From: JAAYUK01 sp035319145
GTDB taxonomy: Bacteria > Nitrospirota > Thermodesulfovibrionia > Thermodesulfovibrionales > Dissulfurispiraceae
Assembly: GCA_035319145.1 (NCBI GenBank)
Contig: DATHDH010000118.1
Location: 1 to 9,810, forward strand
Length of the DNA stretch: 9,810 nucleotides
Direction: 5' to 3'
In this document: one piece after another, positions 6,713-9,810 of the stretch
Position numbering within the stretch: position 1 is the stretch's first letter
Layout: the number at the start of each line of letters is the position of its first letter
Notes under the pieces: model-generated
Told to the model about the DNA's origin: nothing
What the model saw: the letters and a program-made list of their open reading frames with translations, nothing else
Databases searched by the model: none
Program-made: the position numbers and the translations under genes

Positions 6713-7447
6713 CTTGTCATCCTCCTTGGTAACAAGCGTACCGGGATTATCGTTGAAGCTTGACCTGACCACTATCGGCACGTTGTATTTCATGCCGAAC
6801 TCGACCGAACGGGTCTGAAGGACCTTCGCGCCGAGGCTTGCAAGCTCGAGCATTTCTTCATAGGCAATCCGGCTCAGTTTCCTTGCTTCGGGCACGATAT
6901 TCGGATCTGTGGTATAGACGCCGTCGACATCGGTATAAATCTCGCAGGCATCAGCACTCAGGGCCGCCGCTACCGCTACCGCCGAGAGATCCGAGCCGCC
7001 GCGGCCCAAGGTCGTGATATCTCCCTGCTCGGTAATCCCTTGAAATCCCGCGATAACAACAACATAGCCTTCATCGAGTGCTGCTCTGACGCGCTCGGCA
7101 TTAATCTTTTCAATTTTCGCTTTGGTATGAACCGAATCAGAGACAATACCGGCCTGCCAGCCGGTCAACCCCCGCGCCTTGCAGCCCAAACCGTCGATAG
7201 CAATGGCGGTCAAGGCCGTCGTAACCCGCTCACCGGAGGAGAGGAGCAGATCCATTTCACGCTCTGGGGGATTAGCAGAAACCTGATGTGCCAGGCCGAT
7301 AAGCTTGTCTGTCTCCCCCGACATCGCCGAGACGACTACAACGACCTGATTCCCTTCGCTTGCAGTGCGGGCCACCCTCTGCGCGACATTTTTAATGCGA
7401 TCGACAGTGCCGACAGAAGTTCCGCCGTACTTCTGGACGATAAGCAT
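6224..7447 (-). CDS. lysC: Aspartate kinase (lysine-sensitive type), alpha subunit
   Basis: A 407-residue aspartokinase, the first step of the aspartate pathway to lysine, threonine, methionine and diaminopimelate. The amino-acid kinase domain covers about 1-235, with the signature KYGGTSVG (6-13), the SGER segment (71-74) and GRGGSDLSAVA (149-159). Two ACT regulatory domains follow at about 262-325 and 340-405, with KGVPDKPGIAASIF and VGVGMRTHSGVAAQMF, the features of monofunctional feedback-inhibited enzymes. The ATG at 7447 is chosen because MLIVQKYGGTS is the family N-terminus and AGGGGG lies about 10 bases upstream; an upstream in-frame start at 7471 adds residues not usual in the family. 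A probable promoter lies in the 106-base gap upstream. No lysine riboswitch fits in that space. An internal start for a beta subunit is listed separately. Confidence 0.97.
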   Translation of the reverse strand: MLIVQKYGGTSVGTVDRIKNVAQRVARTASEGNQVVVVVSAMSGETDKLIGLAHQVSANPPEREMDLLLSSGERVTTALTAIAIDGLGCKARGLTGWQAGIVSDSVHTKAKIEKINAERVRAALDEGYVVVIAGFQGITEQGDITTLGRGGSDLSAVAVAAALSADACEIYTDVDGVYTTDPNIVPEARKLSRIAYEEMLELASLGAKVLQTRSVEFGMKYNVPIVVRSSFNDNPGTLVTKEDDKMEQVVVSGVAYDKNQAKITIKGVPDKPGIAASIFKAIAEANIVVDMIVQNTSTDGKSTDLSFTVPKTDAKKAHALTEEMMMKLGAQGVSMRDDIAKISIVGVGMRTHSGVAAQMFDTLAQHGVNIMAISTSEIKVSCLIELKFMELAVRALHEVFGLAATNR

Positions 7448-7484
7448 AAGAAAAAGCCCCCTAACCAACAAGTTAAGTTCGTCT

Positions 7485-7514
7485 AATATAACACGCAGCT
7501 ATAAATATGGACAA
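7485..7514 (-). promoter_or_regulatory. Candidate sigma70-type promoter for lysC
   Basis: On the minus strand, TTGTCC (7514-7509) and TATATT (7490-7485) are separated by 18 bases in an AT-rich gap between the permease gene and lysC. Transcription would start near 7478, leaving about 30 bases before the ATG, enough for the AGGGGG ribosome site. The -35 is a moderate match and the -10 a good one. It could give lysC and the downstream genes expression independent of the aroF leader. Confidence 0.45.
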
Positions 7515-7553
7515 ATTATCGGTGATGTGCCGCTGAACGCAAAAAGAGCAAGA

Positions 7554-8309
7554 CTAGGCCTTTTTCGCCCCGAATTTCACCCCGACATAGCGAAGCCCCA
7601 ACCAGATGAGGACTACGGCAAATATATAGCGAAGGGCCGCATCGGGCAGCATATTGGCCGCCGCGCCACCGAAATAACTGCCGCCGACAGCCCCAATCGC
7701 TAAACCTGGCGCAACATTCATCTTCACGTTGCCGAGTTTGTAATGCGTATAGGCACCTGCAATCCCGACCGGTATCATGGCCAGCAAAGAAGTGCCCTGA
7801 GCAAGCTGCTGCGACATGCCTCCCAAGAGAACCATAGGCGGGACCATCACCGTCCCGCCGCCGACGCCCATCATACCCGACACGAATCCCGTCAAGGCCC
7901 CGGTGCCGAGAAAAACCGCCATTTTGGCAAACTCGCCGAATGCCTCCTCCAGTCTTGGCAGATACCCCTTCACAAGCATCAGCACTGAGACAAAAATGAG
8001 AAAATATCCGAATGACCGTTTCAGTTTTTTCTCCGGCAGAGAGTGGGCGAAGAGCGCACCGAGCCTCGCGGTCGCCGTGGCGGTCAAGGCCAGCAGAATC
8101 GCTATTTTCCAGTCGGTTGTTCCGTAAAGTGCATAGGTCGCCGCTCCGGCAGCGCCGACAAAGACCACCGCAACGAGGCTGGTTCCGTGAGCCTCGTGCT
8201 GCGTGAACTTGAGAAACGAGATCATAAGAGGAATCATCACGACTCCGCCCCCGAGTCCGACAAGCGCGCCGAAAAACCCTCCGAACAGACCGATTAACAA
8301 ACCTTGCAT
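7554..8309 (-). CDS. TauE/SafE (TSUP) family membrane permease, probable sulfite/organosulfur or anion exporter
   Basis: A 251-residue, highly hydrophobic protein with about eight membrane segments, arranged as two repeats of the TSUP (DUF81) family. The family's glycine-rich signature occurs once in each half: GLGGGVVMIPLM (18-29) and GVGGGTVMVPPM (148-159). Each is followed by an HGTSL-like or QGTSL motif (QHEAHGTSL 37-45, QLAQGTSL 168-175). Family members move sulfite, sulfoacetate, thiosulfate or similar anions, and the substrate cannot be told from sequence alone. The ATG at 8309 has AGGAG 7 bases upstream. It lies 54 bases after aroF with no terminator between, so it is probably co-transcribed with aroF and hence subject to the same attenuator. 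Why a TSUP protein sits between aroF and lysC is not clear. Confidence 0.9.
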   Translation of the reverse strand: MQGLLIGLFGGFFGALVGLGGGVVMIPLMISFLKFTQHEAHGTSLVAVVFVGAAGAATYALYGTTDWKIAILLALTATATARLGALFAHSLPEKKLKRSFGYFLIFVSVLMLVKGYLPRLEEAFGEFAKMAVFLGTGALTGFVSGMMGVGGGTVMVPPMVLLGGMSQQLAQGTSLLAMIPVGIAGAYTHYKLGNVKMNVAPGLAIGAVGGSYFGGAAANMLPDAALRYIFAVVLIWLGLRYVGVKFGAKKA

Positions 8310-8363
8310 ACATGGACTCCTATTAATCCATAGTTTTTCAGTTTCGCCTGCATTGCCGGATTG

Positions 8364-9383
8364 TCAGATGGTGCGCCCCGCCGCTTCCGCAAAGAGCCTG
8401 AGCTTCTGCATCATTTCGGCAAAAGCCTGCGGAGTGAGCGACTGCGGCCCGTCGGATGTCGCATGCTCGGGATCAGGGTGCACCTCGACAATCAGTGCAT
8501 CAGCGCCCGCCGCCACTGCAGCGTAACACATCGCCGGCACATACTTCACATGTCCTGTTCCATGCGAAGGATCCACAACAATCGGGAGATGCGTTTCGTT
8601 TTTGAGTACCGGAATCGCCGAGAGATCGAGGGTATTTCTCGTCGCGGTCTCGAACGTGCGGATTCCGCGTTCACAGAGGATTACCTGGTGATTGCCTTCG
8701 CTCATGATGTATTCCGCGCTCATGAGCAACTCCTTGATGGTCATCGACATGCCCCGTTTCAGCAACACCGGCTTTCTCAGCTTGCCTAGCTTTTTAAGGA
8801 GCTCGAAATTCTGGGCATTCCGTGTGCCAATCTGCAGTACATCAGCATATTCCGCGACAAGATCGGCGGTTTCGGGGTTTACCACCTCGGTCACGACAGG
8901 TAATCCGGTCGCCTTCCCGGCCTTTGCAAGAATCTTGAGCCCCTTTTCTTTCATCCCCTGAAACGAGTAAGGAGAAGTGCGCGGCTTGTAGGCTCCTCCC
9001 CGAAGCATATGGGCGCCCGCCTCTTTGACGGCTATGGCCGACTCCATAATCTGTTTTTCGCTTTCGACCGCGCAGGGACCGGCCATGATGCAAAGCTGTT
9101 TTCCGCCGAGCGAAACCGTGGGGCTGATCCGGAGAAGGCTCTTCTCCTTTTTGACCTCTTTCGATGCCAGTTTGTACGGCTTGAGAATCGGGACAACGCT
9201 TTCAACCCCGCTCATGGACTCGATCTGCTGCAAAACGGGCTTTTTCCTTTCATCACCGACCGCGCCGATGACATCCCGGGTCGTCCCGTGAATGACATGC
9301 GGTTTATAACCCAGTTCCTTGATTCTTGTGATCACTTCTTCCTTCTCATGCTTTGTTGCCCCTGTCTTCATGACGATAATCAT
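8364..9383 (-). CDS. aroF: 3-deoxy-7-phosphoheptulonate (DAHP) synthase, type I-beta with N-terminal regulatory domain
   Basis: A 339-residue enzyme that condenses phosphoenolpyruvate and erythrose-4-phosphate to DAHP, the entry to the shikimate pathway. The first ~70 residues form a ferredoxin-like/ACT-like domain (MIIVMKTGAT..., VIHGTTRDVIGAVGD at 30-44) as in the Thermotoga-type enzyme, where it binds Tyr/Phe for feedback inhibition. The TIM-barrel core has AGPCAVES (101-108, metal-ligand Cys104), RGGAYKPRTSPYSFQG (128-143), LLKRG (207-211), CERGIRTF (237-244), DPSHGTG (271-277, metal-ligand His274) and EVHPDP (300-305, Glu300). The ATG at 9383 has AAAGGAG 7 bases upstream. A leader peptide and attenuator precede it. 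Enzymes of this group are named aroF, aroA or aroG in different genomes, so the symbol is a convention. Function is secure. Confidence 0.97.
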   Translation of the reverse strand: MIIVMKTGATKHEKEEVITRIKELGYKPHVIHGTTRDVIGAVGDERKKPVLQQIESMSGVESVVPILKPYKLASKEVKKEKSLLRISPTVSLGGKQLCIMAGPCAVESEKQIMESAIAVKEAGAHMLRGGAYKPRTSPYSFQGMKEKGLKILAKAGKATGLPVVTEVVNPETADLVAEYADVLQIGTRNAQNFELLKKLGKLRKPVLLKRGMSMTIKELLMSAEYIMSEGNHQVILCERGIRTFETATRNTLDLSAIPVLKNETHLPIVVDPSHGTGHVKYVPAMCYAAVAAGADALIVEVHPDPEHATSDGPQSLTPQAFAEMMQKLRLFAEAAGRTI

Positions 9384-9415
9384 TGTGCTGCTCCTTTCTT
9401 GCTCCCCGAAACGAG

Positions 9416-9445
9416 GAGAGGCCGGGGTGACTGCCCCGGCCTCTC
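9416..9445 (-). repeat. Perfect 12-bp hairpin between the attenuator and the aroF ribosome site
   Basis: GAGAGGCCGGGG and CCCCGGCCTCTC flank a 6-base loop (CAGTCA on the minus strand). The stem is uninterrupted and very GC-rich, so it should be the most stable local structure in the leader. It is followed by CTCGTTTCGG rather than a T-tract, so it is unlikely to terminate transcription. Its 5' arm plus loop can alternatively pair with the 3' arm and tail of the upstream terminator hairpin (9430-9445 with 9480-9465, 16 bp including 3 G-U). Confidence 0.85.
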
Positions 9446-9455
9446 TGGAAAATTC

Positions 9456-9498
9456 AATAAAAAGAAGAAGCCAGGGCAGTCTGTCTGCCCTCGGCTTC
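9456..9498 (-). terminator. Intrinsic terminator (attenuator) upstream of aroF
   Basis: On the minus strand, GAAGCC-G-AGGGCAG (9498-9485) pairs with CTGCCCT-GGCTTC (9479-9467 with its neighbours), forming a 13-bp stem with one bulged G and a 5-base ACAGA loop. TTCTTTTTATT (9466-9456) follows directly. It lies between the leader peptide and aroF, so it would stop transcription before the gene. Its 5' arm is also the pairing partner of the antiterminator. The same hairpin read on the plus strand is followed by a loose T-rich stretch, but no plus-strand gene ends there. Confidence 0.88.
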
Positions 9499-9542
9499 GG
9501 TTAATTTTTCGTTTTCCTGATTAACCGCGGCCCAAGGCAGAC
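9483..9542 (-). promoter_or_regulatory. Antiterminator pairing (regions 2:3) of the aroF attenuator
   Basis: GTCTGCCTTGG (9542-9532), which lies in the last codons of the leader peptide, can pair with CC-G-AGGGCAGAC (9494-9483). This gives 11 bp, including one G-U pair and a bulged G at 9492. The second segment contains most of the terminator's 5' arm, so this fold and the terminator exclude each other. The geometry matches the 2:3 antiterminator of phe, his and trp leaders. Confidence 0.75.
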
Positions 9543-9601
9543 GGCCTAAAGAAAAAGCCGTACCAAAAGCCGCAGCTAAAAAAGAAAATAACGTTATGCA
9601 T
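9521..9601 (-). CDS. Aromatic-rich leader peptide controlling aroF
   Basis: A 26-codon reading frame, ATG at 9601 to TAA at 9523-9521, reading MHNVI, then FFFSCGFWYGFFF, then RPSALGRG. Nine of 26 residues are aromatic (seven Phe, one Trp, one Tyr), grouped as FFF at codons 6-8, FWY at 12-14 and FFF at 16-18. Such clusters of the pathway's end products just upstream of a terminator are the hallmark of attenuator leader peptides; E. coli PheL, with FFF repeats, is the nearest well-known parallel. The codons after the last FFF encode the antiterminator strand. It lies just downstream of a strong promoter and just upstream of aroF. No Shine-Dalgarno is visible; the predicted transcript begins only about 3 bases before the ATG, so initiation may be leaderless. 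The peptide itself probably has no function beyond being translated. Confidence 0.88.
   Translation of the reverse strand: MHNVIFFFSCGFWYGFFFRPSALGRG
9525..9575 (-). promoter_or_regulatory. Protector hairpin (regions 1:2) of the aroF attenuator
   Basis: CTGCGGC (9575-9569) pairs with GCCGCGG (9531-9525), 7 bp with one G-U. Inside it, ACGGC (9561-9557) pairs with GCCGT (9545-9541). The fold would trap the antiterminator strand 9542-9532 in its internal loop and so favour the terminator. Region 1 lies across leader codons 9-15, where a stalled ribosome would prevent the fold. The internal loop makes it weaker than the other two structures. Confidence 0.6.
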
Positions 9602-9610
9602 GACGGACTT

Positions 9611-9639
9611 ATTATGAAACAGCAATGCGCTAAAGTCAA
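9611..9639 (-). promoter_or_regulatory. Strong sigma70-type promoter for the aroF leader transcript
   Basis: TTGACT (9639-9634) and CATAAT (9616-9611) are separated by exactly 17 bases, each one base off the consensus. The start point expected about 7 bases past the -10 is near 9604, only about 3 bases before the leader peptide ATG. The -35 lies within a small inverted repeat, GTCAA-GG-TTGAC (9635-9646), which could be an operator or chance. The 69 bases between this repeat and the preceding gene hold nothing else I can recognise. Confidence 0.82.
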
Positions 9640-9715
9640 GGTTGACGCCTCTTGGCAGCTCATGAGTATCAGAATCGCCCACCGCTTCGCAGGATCGCAC
9701 TCTATGAAATGCCGA

Positions 9716-9810
9716 TTACAGTGCGTGTCGTGAACCCTTCAGCGTCTCAATAGCCGTCTTGAGCGATTCGCCGGCCGCGGAATCCCGCTCCGTGCGGGCT
9801 GCATGCTCAA
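9716..9810 (-). CDS. C-terminal fragment of an unidentified protein
   Basis: An open frame entering from the right edge gives 30 codons, ending ...ESLKTAIETLKGSRHAL, with a TAA stop at 9718-9716. The segment is charged and helix-like. The other two minus-strand frames close within this stretch, and the frame stops just before the aroF promoter region, as a preceding gene would. The fragment is too short to assign to a family. No clear terminator follows it. Confidence 0.55.
   Translation of the reverse strand, partial: EHAARTERDSAAGESLKTAIETLKGSRHAL

Noticed and set aside
6062..6763. A 233-codon plus-strand frame opposite lysC and the RseC-family gene
   Set aside because: It spans two well-supported minus-strand genes and shows no recognisable domain.
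7448..7553. Possible lysine riboswitch upstream of lysC
   Set aside because: Only 106 bases lie between the genes, too short for the lysine riboswitch, and no matching helices or terminator were seen.
7516..8313. A 265-codon minus-strand frame covering the permease region
   Set aside because: It is rich in Arg, Cys and Gly, has no membrane pattern, and is the shifted frame of a clear TauE/SafE gene.
9454..9663. A 69-codon minus-strand frame overlapping the aroF leader
   Set aside because: It runs through the terminator, lacks a ribosome site, begins upstream of the predicted transcript start, and is in a different frame from the aromatic-rich leader peptide. It resembles no family.
9642..9670. 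Plus-strand promoter starting with TTGACG
   Set aside because: The hexamer at the proper spacing is a poor -10, and no plus-strand gene follows.
9614..9733. A 39-codon plus-strand frame near the right end
   Set aside because: No ribosome site or family resemblance, and it overlaps the minus-strand promoter and the end of the preceding gene.

Overview
The window is a densely packed stretch of bacterial chromosome in which every supported gene lies on the minus strand, so transcription runs from the right end to the left. A lipoprotein with a lipobox, a SurA-type periplasmic chaperone and an RseC/MucC-family membrane protein indicate a diderm (Gram-negative type) bacterium. HypE implies [NiFe]-hydrogenase maturation. 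An argH gene followed directly by a small-motif (CG-x-KG) lipoprotein gene is an arrangement I associate with Desulfobacterota/Nitrospirota-like genomes. That placement is an inference from style and memory, not a database result.

Layout in the direction of transcription. The 3' end of an unidentified gene (9810 to 9716) is followed by about 330 bases that hold a complete regulatory leader. This leader has a strong sigma70-type promoter (9639-9611), a 26-codon leader peptide rich in aromatic residues (9601-9521), an intrinsic terminator with a competing antiterminator (9456-9498), and a second very stable hairpin (9416-9445). It precedes aroF, a DAHP synthase with an N-terminal regulatory domain (9383-8364). 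Next come a TauE/SafE-family permease (8309-7554), a probable promoter, lysC aspartate kinase (7447-6224) with a likely internal start for a beta subunit, an RseC/MucC-family protein (6165-5716), a divergent EF-G (5651-3552), argH (ending at 2174), a lipoprotein with three fibronectin-III-like domains (2177-1218), hypE (1216-200) and the start of a SurA-like peptidyl-prolyl isomerase (129 to the edge).

The genes are mostly amino-acid biosynthesis (aromatic, aspartate family, arginine) interleaved with translation, envelope and hydrogenase-maturation functions. The EF-G, argH, lipoprotein and hypE genes overlap or nearly abut, so they are probably translationally coupled.

The most interesting element is the aroF leader. 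The peptide contains FFF, then FWY, then FFF, and the RNA can fold in three mutually exclusive ways that fit classical ribosome-mediated transcription attenuation. This predicts that the first committed step of aromatic biosynthesis is controlled by the supply of charged Phe, Tyr and Trp tRNAs, in addition to feedback on the enzyme. No mobile elements, CRISPR arrays, tRNA or rRNA genes were seen.
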